This document shows positions 53,834 through 63,013 of a DNA stretch of 64,000 bases, in pieces. A model generated the notes under the pieces. That model saw nothing but the letters and a program-made list of their open reading frames with translations, searched no databases and had not been told where the DNA came from. The translations under genes and the position numbers were made by a program. The stretch is from Chloroflexota bacterium. GTDB lineage: Bacteria > Chloroflexota > UBA6077 > JACCZL01. The first letter of the stretch is position 1. Every line of letters starts with the position of its first letter. The stretch is taken from positions 1 through 64,000 of the forward strand of contig JADZEM010000143.1 of NCBI GenBank assembly GCA_020850535.1. Direction: 5' to 3'.

Positions 53834-53933
53834 CCGCGAGCGACGTCGAAGATCGTAACACCGGCGGGAACTCTGTACCTCTTCATTCGAGAGCCGCCTG
53901 GGGCAGAGCCGGGCGGCACTGGGGGTGCGGGAC

Positions 53934-54248
53934 ATGCACGAGTTCAGCGACGGGGTGACGGCGCAGGATATCGACCGTCGGCTGTGGCTGGAGCTGCCGT
54001 CCGAGCAGTACCGGCTGGTGCAAGAGCTGGTGCGGCTGGAGAGCGACAGGCCGATCATCGGACTCCTCGACGAGTCCGAGCGCATCGTGGCAGCGCTCGC
54101 GGAGCGGTTCCCGGCCCTGCGCGCGGAGATCCTGGCAGCGGCCCAGGAGATCGTCGAGCGGGGCGCCATCTACGAAGATGGCGCCTCAGAGCCTGTCCGC
54201 GGCTGCGGCGACTGGCGGCCCGGACCGGCCAGCACCACGCTCGTGTGA
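53934..54248 (+). CDS. small protein, IDR-L-QY-VQ-LV family
   Basis: The 104-residue product from ATG 53934 (GGGGGT upstream; GTG at 53925 is possible) has the motif QDIDRRLWLELPSEQYRLVQ followed by ELVRLESD, shared with the protein at 46238. A second helical part follows (ERIVAALAERFPALRAEIL). Family unknown. It is divergent from the ECF sigma operon and upstream of ftsY. Confidence 0.65.
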   Translation: MHEFSDGVTAQDIDRRLWLELPSEQYRLVQELVRLESDRPIIGLLDESERIVAALAERFPALRAEILAAAQEIVERGAIYEDGASEPVRGCGDWRPGPASTTLV

Positions 54249-54368
54249 CGGGGGCGGCAGCGTGAATGACCACAAGCAGTGGAAGGTCTGCGATAATCGA
54301 GGGAACACTTCGGTGCGCCAGCGCCGCGCGCGCCCGCCCAGACCTTCCGGGAGCAGCAGACCGCCACC

Positions 54369-55316
54369 ATGCTCAGCCGCCTGTTCCGCCGCGAAAAGCT
54401 CGACCAGGGCGTCGAGAAGTCCCGATCCGGCTTCTTCGGACGGATCCGGCAGCTGCTCACCGCCGAGCGGCCCATTGACGACGACCTCTGGGATGAGCTG
54501 GAAGAGCTGCTGATCCAGGCGGACGTGGGCGTCCAGTTGACCGACGAGCTGATGGAGCGGCTGCGTGGCGAGCACCGCTCGGGCGAGATCCAGAGCTCGC
54601 GCGATCTGTTCGACGCGTTGAAGGATGCCCTCGCGACGGCCCTCGAGGATGTCGCCGAGAAGCAGGAGAAGGTCGGGCCGCTGGTCCAGAAGGGGAAGCT
54701 CTCCTGCATCCTGGTGGTCGGCGTCAACGGCGTCGGCAAGACCACCTCCATCGCCAAGCTGGGGAACCTGTACCGCGGCCAGGGCTACAGCGTGGTGCTG
54801 GCGGCCGGCGACACGTTCCGCGCGGCGGCCATCGACCAGTTGAAGATCTGGGGGGACCGCGCCAACGTGCCCGTCGTCGCGCACCAGCCGAACGCCGACC
54901 CTGGTGCGGTGGTCTACGACGCCCTCAGCGCGGCTCGCTCGCGGAACACCGACCTGGTGATCGTGGATACGGCCGGGCGGCTGCACACCAAGTTCAACCT
55001 GATGGAAGAGCTGAAGAAGATCCGCCGGGTGATCGACAAGCAGGGCGTGGACCGCGTCACGACGGTGCTGGTGGTGGACGCCACGACCGGCCAGAACGCG
55101 ATCACCCAGGCCCAGCAGTTCGCCAAGACGGCGGGCCTGGACGGGCTGATCGTGACCAAGCTGGACGGGACGGCCAAGGGCGGCGTCGTGTTCGCCGTGA
55201 CGCGCGAGGTCGGCGTGCCGATCATGTTCGTCGGGACCGGCGAGAAACTGGACGATATGTCGGACTTCGACCCCGACGATTTCGTGGATGTGCTCGTCGG
55301 CGACGGTCGCGCGTAG
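54369..55316 (+). CDS. ftsY: signal recognition particle receptor FtsY
   Basis: The 315-residue product has the N domain ([20 protein letters not shown]) and the G domain: P-loop [49 protein letters not shown] and [14 protein letters not shown]. It has only a short N-terminal extension (no long acidic A domain). It binds the Ffh GTPase at the membrane to deliver ribosomes. ffh follows 171 bp downstream. Confidence 0.98.
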   Translation: MLSRLFRREKLDQGVEKSRSGFFGRIRQLLTAERPIDDDLWDELEELLIQADVGVQLTDELMERLRGEHRSGEIQSSRDLFDALKDALATALEDVAEKQEKVGPLVQKGKLSCILVVGVNGVGKTTSIAKLGNLYRGQGYSVVLAAGDTFRAAAIDQLKIWGDRANVPVVAHQPNADPGAVVYDALSAARSRNTDLVIVDTAGRLHTKFNLMEELKKIRRVIDKQGVDRVTTVLVVDATTGQNAITQAQQFAKTAGLDGLIVTKLDGTAKGGVVFAVTREVGVPIMFVGTGEKLDDMSDFDPDDFVDVLVGDGRA

Positions 55317-55487
55317 TCTGAACGATCTGCTCGGCGCGGGTCAGAGGAAGAACATGGCGTCATTCAAGCGCTTGCCTGGCCAGCGAGCTGCCATCTTCGA
55401 GAACCTGAGGTTAGAGATATGCTGCGCACCGATGGCGGCGCGTAGTCTCGTCATTGAACCGAGGCAGAACACGCGGAGGAGACGGCG

Positions 55488-56822
55488 ATGTTTGAGAGTC
55501 TGTCTGATCGGCTGACCGCCGTCTTCGAGAAGCTGCGGAGCCACGGCAAGGTCACCGAAGAGGATCTGAAGGTTGCGCTGCGCGAGGTGCGGATCGCGCT
55601 CCTCGAAGCCGACGTCAGCCTCAAGGTCGTGCGGCAGTTCATCAAGTCCGTCGAGGAGAAGGCGCTCGGGGCCGACGTCCTCAAGGGCCTGAATCCCGCC
55701 CAGCAGGTCATCAAGATCGTCCACGACGAGCTGGTGGAGGTGTTGGGCGGCGGCGGCGCGGCGAAGCTGAATACGGCCACCCAGCCGCCGAACGTGATCC
55801 TGCTGGTCGGCCTCCAGGGCGCTGGCAAGACGACGCTCGCCGCCAAGCTGGCGCTGATGCTCCGCAAGCAGGGCCAGCGCCCGATCCTGGTGGCGGCCGA
55901 CCCGTACCGCCCGGCCGCCGTCACCCAGATCCAGACGCTGGGCAAGCAGCTGGACATCCCCGTCTACCACGAGGAGGGCCGCAAGCCGCCGGACCTCGCG
56001 CAGGACGCCGTCACGTACGCCCAGCGCATGAACTTCAACTACGTGATCGTCGATACGGCCGGCCGAACGGTCATCGACGACGCGATGATGAACGAGGTCG
56101 CGGAGATCAGGCGGCGGCTCAACCCGCCTGAGGTGCTGCTCGTGGCGGACGCGATGACGGGCCAGGACGCCGTCAAGGTGGCCGAGCAGTTCCACGCCCG
56201 CGTGAGCATCACGGGCGTCGTGCTGACCAAGATGGACGGCGATGCCCGGGGTGGCGCGGCGCTCTCGTTGCGCTCGGTGACGGGCGTCCCCATCAAGTTC
56301 GTCGGCGTCTCCGAGAAGCCGGACGGTATCGAGCAGTTCCACCCGGAGCGGATCGCGACGCGCATCCTCGGCATGGGCGACGTGATGACGCTCATCGAGA
56401 AGGCGCAGCAGCAGACCTCCGAAGAGGAGGCGCAGAAGCTGGCCGGGAAGTTCAAGAAGGGGACGTTCGACCTGGAAGACTTCCTGGAGCAGCTTCAGAA
56501 GATGCGGAACATGGGGCCGTTGGAGCAGCTGTTGGGGATGATCCCCGGGATGTCGCAGGCGCTGAAGGGTCAGGATCTCTCGGGCTCGGAGAAGCAGTTC
56601 AAGCGCATCGAGGCGATCATCCAGTCGATGACGCCCTACGAGCGGCGGAACCCGGACGTGATCGGGACCAGCCGGAAGCGGCGGATCGCCAAGGGCAGCG
56701 GCACGACCACCTCGGAGGTCAACAAGCTGCTGAACCAGTTCCGCGAGATGCAGAAGATGATGAAGATGTTCTCACGTGGGAAGATGCCACGCGGCCTCGG
56801 GGCGCTGATGGGCCGCCGGTAG
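55488..56822 (+). CDS. ffh: signal recognition particle protein Ffh
   Basis: The 444-residue product has the N domain, G domain ([72 protein letters not shown]) and the Met-rich M domain near the end (QKMRNMGPLEQLLGMIPGM then FREMQKMMKMFSRGKMP), with RRNPDVIGTSRKRRIAKGSG for 4.5S RNA binding. GGAGGAG is upstream of the ATG. It works with FtsY in co-translational membrane targeting. The 4.5S RNA gene was not found in this window. Confidence 0.98.
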   Translation: MFESLSDRLTAVFEKLRSHGKVTEEDLKVALREVRIALLEADVSLKVVRQFIKSVEEKALGADVLKGLNPAQQVIKIVHDELVEVLGGGGAAKLNTATQPPNVILLVGLQGAGKTTLAAKLALMLRKQGQRPILVAADPYRPAAVTQIQTLGKQLDIPVYHEEGRKPPDLAQDAVTYAQRMNFNYVIVDTAGRTVIDDAMMNEVAEIRRRLNPPEVLLVADAMTGQDAVKVAEQFHARVSITGVVLTKMDGDARGGAALSLRSVTGVPIKFVGVSEKPDGIEQFHPERIATRILGMGDVMTLIEKAQQQTSEEEAQKLAGKFKKGTFDLEDFLEQLQKMRNMGPLEQLLGMIPGMSQALKGQDLSGSEKQFKRIEAIIQSMTPYERRNPDVIGTSRKRRIAKGSGTTTSEVNKLLNQFREMQKMMKMFSRGKMPRGLGALMGRR

Positions 56823-56874
56823 GCCATCGCCAGGGTGGCCCACTCATCATTCACATCATCAGACGAGTTTGAGG

Positions 56875-57136
56875 GTGGTTGATCTCGACTTCACGGAGTA
56901 TGCGCGCGCCCGGATGTATCAGCGAAAGGTCTCTGAAGGCGCAGTCCATGCCATCGTCGAAGATGCAGATGCCGTCATTTGACGGAAGGATGGGCGCACC
57001 CGAGTACATCGGCGTCTGGCAAGGGCGTTTTCTGCTTGTGGTGGCTGAGGGCGATGTCGAAGATGACGACGACATCCTCGTCCTGAACGTCATTCATCAC
57101 GACGGTGACCAGACTTCGGGCCATCCAGCGCGCTAG
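56875..57136 (+). pseudogene. DUF4258-like protein gene, frameshifted
   Basis: A GTG at 56875 opens VVDLDFTEYARARMYQRKVS then EGAVHAIVEDADAVI and stops at TGA; the family continuation is in another frame, DGRMGAPEYIGVWQGRFLLV then VAEGDVEDDDDILVLNVIHH. Together they match the DUF4258 layout (F-E-A--RM--R-V---V--A--D). One frame change separates the halves. It is just upstream of a MITE-like dimer. Confidence 0.65.
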
Positions 57137-57177
57137 CTGAAACCCGAACACCCCGGCACATTCTGGGCGGCCAGGAA

Positions 57178-57381
57178 CAGGGCGATTGCATGTTGATGTC
57201 GTCGTGCCGCCGCGTCGGGGCTTGAAAGCCCCGCCTACGATCCTGCAGTCGCTGCGCGACGCTCCAGTCTCACCGGACGACGGCTGTTCCCGACGGCCGT
57301 CGCGCAGCGACGGCGTGACGGTAGGCGGGGACTTCAGTCCCCGACGAGGTCGCAGGACGTGCTCGTCATGCAATCGCCCTG
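57178..57381. mobile_element. MITE-like element, copy 5 (204 bp, left member of a dimer)
   Basis: Begins CAGGGCGATTGCATG and ends CATGCAATCGCCCTG (perfect 15-bp inverted ends). The 10 bases to its left (57168-57177, cggccaggaa) are repeated exactly to the right of copy 6. It is separated from copy 6 by 10 bp. Confidence 0.92.
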
Positions 57382-57391
57382 AGGGCAGCGT

Positions 57392-57608
57392 CAGGACGAT
57401 TGCATGTTGATGTCGTCGTGCCGCCGCGTCGGGGCTTGAAAGCCCCGCCTACGATCCTGCAGTCGCTGCGCGACGCCCCAGTCTCACCAGACGACGCCGT
57501 TTCCGGTGTCCGTCGCGCAGCGACTGAATGCGTGTAGGCGGGGACTTCAGTCCCCGCCCGCCCGTCTAGTCGCGCTTCGGGTACACCAATGAACATGCAA
57601 TCGCCCTG
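57392..57608. mobile_element. MITE-like element, copy 6 (217 bp, right member of a dimer)
   Basis: Begins CAGGACGATTGCATG (one mismatch) and ends CATGCAATCGCCCTG. The 10 bases immediately right (57609-57618, cggccaggaa) match the left flank of copy 5 exactly, so the pair is bounded by a 10-bp direct repeat. Confidence 0.92.
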
Positions 57609-57691
57609 CGGCCAGGAAGGGGAGCGCGGCCGACGCAGGTGTGCGTCGGCCCCTTCGCGAAGGTCTCGGCGATCCTCGCTGTTCGACCGGG

Positions 57692-57946
57692 CTAGACGCG
57701 GACCAGCTCGTCGCGGGCGAACCAGCGGCCCAGGGGCAGCAGCGGCTGCTGATCGGTCGGGCGGGGGCGGTTGGTGAAGAACACGAAAACCGGGTGATCG
57801 TTGGTCCCGTAGTCGATGTCCAGCGCGTGCCCTGACAGGTTGTTCTCTTGCGGACTGTGCTGGTGGTCCCCGCCATTGCAGCCTTCGCGCAGCTTCACAC
57901 TGACGTGCACGCCCGGGCCGATAGCCGTCGGTTCACACTGCACCAT
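57692..57946 (-). CDS. small hypothetical protein, 84 residues
   Basis: The ATG at 57946 is preceded by GGAGGT at good spacing, so the frame is probably translated. The product begins MVQCEPTAIGPGVHVSVKLR and has GHALDIDYGTNDHPVFVFFT and LPLGRWFARDELVRV. It has no membrane segment, signal or recognised family. It has several His, Asp and Asn but no clear motif. Confidence 0.65.
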   Translation of the reverse strand: MVQCEPTAIGPGVHVSVKLREGCNGGDHQHSPQENNLSGHALDIDYGTNDHPVFVFFTNRPRPTDQQPLLPLGRWFARDELVRV

Positions 57947-58352
57947 GAGACCTCCATATCTAGCGCGGGGGCGTCGCCCGCGTGTCCATCACCCAGGACC
58001 GCGCCATACATGCTCGAGCATGCTGCTGGCAACCTCTCGAATCACGGATGCACTGGTTACCGCCAGACACACCGATGGCGACGGGAGCAGCAGCTCGATT
58101 CATCGCTGGTCGTGTCGCAGAGATGAATGATCATTCAGTGAAACGGTCCTGCGCAGCGCAGAGAGACAATTCAGGATGCTGGCGTAAACCCGCCGCGAAG
58201 ACTCCAGGCTGCCTGCTCGTCCTGGCATGACTTGTGCGTCAGGATGTCTTGTGCGTCATGATGCGGATGCGTCGGCGCAGCGTCTGGCACAGCCTCTGCA
58301 TATCCTCGGATTGCGCCGACTCCGACGAGGGAGCGGTCCGCCGAGGTACCGC
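57947..58352. other. intergenic region without a recognised gene
   Basis: Between the small gene and the iron-permease-like gene there is a 16-bp direct repeat, cttgtgcgtcaggatg and cttgtgcgtcatgatg (about 58228-58264). Nothing else of note was seen. Confidence 0.5.
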
Positions 58353-58757
58353 ATGAACGAGCTCTTTCAGGGGCTGGCCCAGCGCACGGCGCGGGCGGCT
58401 GGCTCATCGTGGGCGTTCGTCTTTGCCGCGGGCATTGTTCTGGGCTGGGCGATCTCCGGCCCGATCTTTCATTTCTCGGATACCTGGCAGTTGATCATCA
58501 ACACTGGCACGACCATCGTGACATTCTTGATGGTGTTCCTGATCCAGAACAGCCAGAACCGCGACACCCAGGCCATCCACCTCAAGCTCGACGAACTGTT
58601 GCGGGCGGTCCAGGGCGCGCGCGAGGATCGCTTCATCGACCTGGAGGACGCGACCGAGCAGCAACTGAAGCGGGTTCGTCAGGAGATCGAGCGAGACGCC
58701 CACGCGGCCGAGATGCTCTCCTTCGAAGATCGCTCGTCACGCCCGCGCAGTGGCTGA
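58353..58757 (+). CDS. low-affinity iron permease family protein
   Basis: The 134-residue membrane protein has two helices (SSWAFVFAAGIVLGWAISGP and TWQLIINTGTTIVTFLMVFL) and the family signature IQNSQNRDTQAIHLKLDELL, then a basic/acidic coiled-coil tail. Members of this family are called low-affinity iron permeases from yeast Fet4 homology, though transport by the bacterial proteins is unproven. GAGG lies upstream of the ATG at 58353. Confidence 0.9.
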   Translation: MNELFQGLAQRTARAAGSSWAFVFAAGIVLGWAISGPIFHFSDTWQLIINTGTTIVTFLMVFLIQNSQNRDTQAIHLKLDELLRAVQGAREDRFIDLEDATEQQLKRVRQEIERDAHAAEMLSFEDRSSRPRSG

Positions 58758-58772
58758 GCACCGGCGGCTGTC

Positions 58773-60017
58773 CTACTCGTGCCAGACCGTCGCGCGGCGA
58801 TTCTCGACCACGACCCGACCCTCGGAGATCACCAGGCGCTTCTCGGCCTGACTGACGATGGCGTCCCACGGGCTGTCGGCGTCGAAGACGACAAGGTTCG
58901 CGCGGTCTCCAACGCTCACGCCGTAGCCCGTGAGGCCGAGCGCACGAGCCGCATTTGTGGTCGCCATCTCGAACACGGCGTGCACGTCACCGCGTCCGGC
59001 GAGGCGCCCGCCAGCCACCAGCAGGAGCCCGATCTCCAGCGGATCGGCGTTCCCGAACGGTGTGAAGGCGTTGCGGACGTTGTTCGAGGCCAGCGCCACG
59101 TTGACGCCCGCCGCCTGGAGCGCGCGCACGGGAGCGAGCGCCCGGCGCACGTTATAGGTGTCACCGCCGCCGCCCAGGTACAGGTCCGTCGCTGGTAGCG
59201 TGACGACGCTGATGTCGGCGCGGGCCAGCAGCTCGGCCAGGGGCTGGAGCTGCTCCGGCGGCAGTGCCCCCAGCGCCGTCGCGTGGCCGAGCGTCACGCG
59301 CCCCACGTACCCTTCGGCCAGGGCGCGCTCGGCGGCGTTGCGGGCCGTGAGACCTGGAGGGTCTGCGGGCGGCTCGTCGGAGAAGTCGGCGTGCAGGTCG
59401 AGCGGCACGCCGGCGGCCGTCGCCAGCGTGAACAGGGTGTCCAGGTGGGCAACCGGGTCTGGATCGACGTATGGCGCACCGCCGAGCACATCCGCTCCGA
59501 GTCGCAGCGCCTCGCGCAACAGCTCCTCGGCGCCCGGCGACTTCTGGATGCCCTCCTGCGGAAAGGCCGCGACCTGGAGCGTCATCAGGCCGGCCAGCCG
59601 CTCGCGTAGCTCGAGGGCCATCTCCAGGGCGGACAGCCCGAGGATCGGATCGACCTCGACATGCGCCCGTGCGTAGAGCGTCCCGTGCCGGCGCGCCATC
59701 TTCAGCACCTGCTCGGCGCGCGCCTGCATGTCGGCCCGAGTGAAGCCGCGTTTGAGGGCCGCCGTCAGCGCGATGGCCTCGCCAACGGACGCGACCTCGC
59801 CGGGCAGCTGGTCGAGCAGCAGGGCTTTCTCGATATGCAGGTGGGCCTCGACGAACGCTGGCGCGAGCAGCCGCCCGCCTGCGTGGATTCGCTCGACGCC
59901 CGGCTCGGCCTCACGGAGCGCCGAGCCGTAGGCGAAGATCCGGCCGTCACGCAGGAGCACGTCGGTCGGCCCGATCCCGCTCGGCAGGCGAACCGATTCG
60001 AGGAGCAGATCGGGCAT
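58773..60017 (-). CDS. cytosine-deaminase-like amidohydrolase
   Basis: The 414-residue metal-dependent TIM-barrel hydrolase has LAPAFVEAHLHIEKALL (first metal ligands H-x-H), LDLHADFSDEPP, VTLGHATALGAL, and the C-terminal GDRANLVVFDADSPWDAIVS. The last expected metal/catalytic Asp, usually in a (G/A)-S-D-N-V/I-R context, appears as ASNNVRNAFTPFGNADP, so Asp is replaced by Asn. This may change or remove activity. GGAGG is upstream of the ATG. It is convergent with the iron-permease-like gene. Confidence 0.9.
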   Translation of the reverse strand: MPDLLLESVRLPSGIGPTDVLLRDGRIFAYGSALREAEPGVERIHAGGRLLAPAFVEAHLHIEKALLLDQLPGEVASVGEAIALTAALKRGFTRADMQARAEQVLKMARRHGTLYARAHVEVDPILGLSALEMALELRERLAGLMTLQVAAFPQEGIQKSPGAEELLREALRLGADVLGGAPYVDPDPVAHLDTLFTLATAAGVPLDLHADFSDEPPADPPGLTARNAAERALAEGYVGRVTLGHATALGALPPEQLQPLAELLARADISVVTLPATDLYLGGGGDTYNVRRALAPVRALQAAGVNVALASNNVRNAFTPFGNADPLEIGLLLVAGGRLAGRGDVHAVFEMATTNAARALGLTGYGVSVGDRANLVVFDADSPWDAIVSQAEKRLVISEGRVVVENRRATVWHE

Positions 60018-60042
60018 GATGTGGCCTCCGGACCGGTGGCGG

Positions 60043-60837
60043 CTACCGCTGACGTGCTTCCAGCGCCCCGCCGGCCCCGAGTCGCCGTCGTGCGTACAGC
60101 CAGACCAGGATCACCAGATAGCTCAGCCCCAGGGCGTAGGATGCCAGCACGTCGCTGGCCCAATGTTGCCCCATCCAGATGCGTGACGGCCCGACGAACA
60201 GGATGAGCAGCCCGCTGATCCAGAGGATCGCGGTCCGCAGGCGGCCCGGCTTGAGCTGGGCGTAGGCGAGGTACGCCAGGAAGCCGAAGAACGTCACATA
60301 GAACAGGGTGTGCCCCGAGGGGAAGCTGTTACCAGTGGCGCCCTGGATCACCGTCACAAGCGCCGCGTCCGGCCGTGGCCTGCCAACCAGCCACTTGAAC
60401 ACCTCCGTGAGCGCCACCGATGCGCTCGCCGCGAGCATGAACCACATCTCGGTGCGATAGCCGGCCAGCCGGAGCAGTACCGCCACCACGGCGATCAGCA
60501 CAGCCACCTGGGGGAAGAAGCCGGGCAGACTCACGCCCAGCATCAGCGGCCCGAAGAACGGCAGCCCGACAGACTGTATGGTCTGCGTCGTCGCCAGGTC
60601 GAGCTCAGCCGTTCGGCCACCCGTGACGAGCGCCGCTGTGCCCCCGAATCCCACCAGCCCCAGCCCGGCCAGCGCCGTGAACGACTGCGTGCGGTACGCG
60701 GCGACCCAGCGCGGCACCAGCGAACGACGCACGGCGTCACGCAGGGCGGGGTCGGCGCCGGCGACCGTTTCCGGCTGAACCGGGGCAGTGAGGCGGGGCA
60801 GGATCGTGTCATCCTGGTCGGTTGGCGTGTCGCTCAT
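60043..60837 (-). CDS. PAP2-family phosphatase
   Basis: The 264-residue membrane protein has the acid phosphatase motifs KWLVGRPRP, NSFPSGHT and SRIWMGQHWASDVLASYALG, with about five to six helices. It probably dephosphorylates a lipid such as undecaprenyl pyrophosphate or phosphatidic acid; the exact substrate is unknown. It starts 26 bp upstream of the amidohydrolase gene, same strand, so the two may be co-transcribed. Confidence 0.93.
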   Translation of the reverse strand: MSDTPTDQDDTILPRLTAPVQPETVAGADPALRDAVRRSLVPRWVAAYRTQSFTALAGLGLVGFGGTAALVTGGRTAELDLATTQTIQSVGLPFFGPLMLGVSLPGFFPQVAVLIAVVAVLLRLAGYRTEMWFMLAASASVALTEVFKWLVGRPRPDAALVTVIQGATGNSFPSGHTLFYVTFFGFLAYLAYAQLKPGRLRTAILWISGLLILFVGPSRIWMGQHWASDVLASYALGLSYLVILVWLYARRRLGAGGALEARQR

Positions 60838-60902
60838 CCTGCCAACTGCTCCCCGGCCGCGTGCTTTGCTGGGACAGTATGCCGGACGGTGGTCCCACCG
60901 GT

Positions 60903-60956
60903 ACGGCCCGACGCCCCTGGCCCTCCTGCTGGGGAGAACCAGGGGCGTCGGGCCGT
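60903..60956. terminator. long perfect stem-loop between convergent or spaced genes
   Basis: Arms ACGGCCCGACGCCCCTGG and its exact inverse (18 bp each) flank an 18-base loop. No T-run follows, so it may act as a Rho-assisted or transcript-stabilising hairpin. Confidence 0.55.
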
Positions 60957-61023
60957 GACCGGCGGGACTCCGCTGGCGCGTGAGCCGTGAACGACCGCGT
61001 GTCGGGTCAGCCGGGTGTCTGGG

Positions 61024-61206
61024 TCAGGTCAGCGTGTCCGCGTACTCGCCGCTGGGCGGCCCAGCGATCTCGTGTTCGAGGCGACCTCGTTCACCCAGCC
61101 AGCGCAAGAAGAGCAGTGAGGCTCTGGCTGGCTCGTGCGCCGTATCCACGAACATCTGCAGCTCACCATCGTACCGAGCGCCACGCTTCGTCTGCTCCGC
61201 GTTCAT
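61024..61206 (-). CDS. small hypothetical protein, 60 residues
   Basis: GGAGG lies seven bases upstream of the ATG at 61206. The product has GELQMFVDTAHEPARASLLF then LRWLGERGRLEHEIAG and ends SGEYADTLT. It is charged and probably soluble. No family recognised. Confidence 0.6.
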   Translation of the reverse strand: MNAEQTKRGARYDGELQMFVDTAHEPARASLLFLRWLGERGRLEHEIAGPPSGEYADTLT

Positions 61207-61534
61207 CGGGGGCCTCCACGCTCTCCTGTACGGTCAGATCGGCGTCGACGTCCCGGTGTCCGCTGGTGCTGTTGGGACGCCTGACCGCTCTTCTGCCTGA
61301 TCTCAGTGTCCAACATTTCGGTCCGCGGCTCCGTCCACCCGGGCACATTCCAGCTATCGGGTTGGAAACGTTCAGGGTGTCTCCTTCTCGTGGGAGCCGT
61401 CGTTATGCTGAATACAGGCTGAGTGCAGGCTGAGTGCGCCGTCGCGTGACCGGCGTGCCTGATCCGACGCCCCGACGCCGTATGGCCGCTTCGATCGTGC
61501 GCCTGACGCTGTCGGACCTCGCTGGGAGGCCCCG
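61207..61534. other. intergenic region
   Basis: No gene seen. The right part has a short caggctgagtg direct repeat (61419-61429 and 61430-61435 region). It is probably the promoter region for the adjacent genes. Confidence 0.4.
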
Positions 61535-62659
61535 GTGCCGAACGAGTCAATTCCGCCACCTGCACGATCTCAGCTGCCATTTCGCATCGCGTTCTTCCTG
61601 GTGGCGTCCATCGTTCTCGGGCTGATTGTTGCCCTGCCGTTCGCCATCCGCAGCCTGACCGACGACCTGTTCAACTCGGTGGAGAGCAACGTCTACCCCT
61701 TTCAGGGGCTGACGGCGACGGCGGCACGCGGCCAGATCCACATCAGCATCGTCGACCTGGACGAGGCGCGCCTGCGGGCGACGCTCCGGCTCTCCGGGCA
61801 CCGCAACTGCCCGGGCCAGTGCCCGCCCGGCAACCGAGTCGTCCTGTTCTCCCTCTGGAGCACCGACGGCGACGCGGCCGGATCGCCGCCCTCGGCGAAG
61901 GTGGACATGACGAACGCCTCGTCGGTGGTCTCGGACGACCTGACGCTGCCCGTCCACGGACATCCGACGCTCTACCCGTTTGACACCTACGAGCTATGGC
62001 TGGGCGTGGGCGTGGCCGCGCTGTTGCCGGACGGCTCGGTGCGGCCGATCACCCGGGACGAGTCGGCAGGGATGCTGCGGGCCACCATCCAGGAGCAACT
62101 GCCGCGCGAGTCGATGGGCGCGCCACAGCCACTGTCGCTGACCGACATCGACGACCCCAGTCAGCCGTACCAGCTCGTCGGCGCCGAGCGGCTGGTGTTC
62201 ACGCGGCCGATTCACGAGCGCGTCCTGGCCGTCTTGCTGGTACTGCTGGTGGCCGCCGCCGCGTGCTACGCCGTCTTCATGCGCCCGCTGCACGATCTGG
62301 TCATCAACAGCGGCGGTCTGGTGCTGGGCGTCTGGGGGATCCGCGCGCTCCTGTCGCCGGGCACCGCGTCACGGACCCTGGTCGACCTCTCGCTGTCGCT
62401 GGTGATCCTGTTCCTGCTCAGCGCGATCACGTTCCGCGCCCTGCAGTTCTTGTGGGGGCGGGGTGGCTTCTCATGGCGGCGGCCCGCCCCACCGGTCACG
62501 GCCGAGGCTGCGCCCGCGGCGCCGGCCGCCGACGCGGCGCCAGCCAGGCCGGATGCGCCGCCAGCCAGGCTGGATGCGCCGCCAGCCAGGCCGGATGCGC
62601 CGCCAGCCAGGCCGGATGCGCCAACGGAGACGCCGAAACCAGGAGAGCGCGCCGCCTGA
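61535..62659 (+). CDS. DUF4436-like membrane protein with PARPDAP tail
   Basis: The 374-residue product from GTG 61535 (GGGAGGCCCCG upstream) has an N-terminal helix (FRIAFFLVASIVLGLIVALP), a ~180-residue outer domain containing the characteristic YPFDTYELWLGVGV, and three more helices (LAVLLVLLVAAAACYAVFMR, INSGGLVLGVWGIRALL, LVDLSLSLVILFLLSAITFR). The C-terminus has four PAR(P/L)DAP repeats (21-bp DNA units, about 62541-62620). Members of this family are of unknown function. Confidence 0.8.
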   Translation: MPNESIPPPARSQLPFRIAFFLVASIVLGLIVALPFAIRSLTDDLFNSVESNVYPFQGLTATAARGQIHISIVDLDEARLRATLRLSGHRNCPGQCPPGNRVVLFSLWSTDGDAAGSPPSAKVDMTNASSVVSDDLTLPVHGHPTLYPFDTYELWLGVGVAALLPDGSVRPITRDESAGMLRATIQEQLPRESMGAPQPLSLTDIDDPSQPYQLVGAERLVFTRPIHERVLAVLLVLLVAAAACYAVFMRPLHDLVINSGGLVLGVWGIRALLSPGTASRTLVDLSLSLVILFLLSAITFRALQFLWGRGGFSWRRPAPPVTAEAAPAAPAADAAPARPDAPPARLDAPPARPDAPPARPDAPTETPKPGERAA

Positions 62660-63013
62660 CGCACGCGCACAGACGCGCGAGCGTGCCGGAGTGTGCTTCG
62701 GAGCACACCCGACCAGCGGTACAGTGTTCGTAGGGGCGGCGTCCCTGGAGGGGCGTGTTTGGAGAGGCGTGCCTGCCCCGTGAACGATGCATCCTGCACG
62801 CGGCGGCGTCATCGCCCGATGGCGGCTGTGGCACTTCCGCCTCAAGGTGGACGAGCCGGAGCCGGGCCGCGTGATGACGGAGTCCGACCTGCTCTCGACG
62901 ATGGTCACGACCTGGACGCTCACGCCGCTGTGCCCTGTTCCCTGGAACCTGCCCCCTCTCGCCTGTTCCCTGTAACCTCTCCCCTGGAACCTACCCTCTG
63001 GCCTGGAGAGCGC
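62660..63013. other. intergenic region with CCTGTTCCCTGGAACC repeats
   Basis: The stretch at 62935-63000 has repeated cctgttccctggaacctgcc / cctgttccctgtaacctctc / cccctggaacctaccctc units. No gene supported. Confidence 0.45.

Noticed and set aside
54249-57177. 4.5S RNA gene near ffh/ftsY
   Set aside because: No segment with the GGAA tetraloop and conserved asymmetric loop was recognised by eye.
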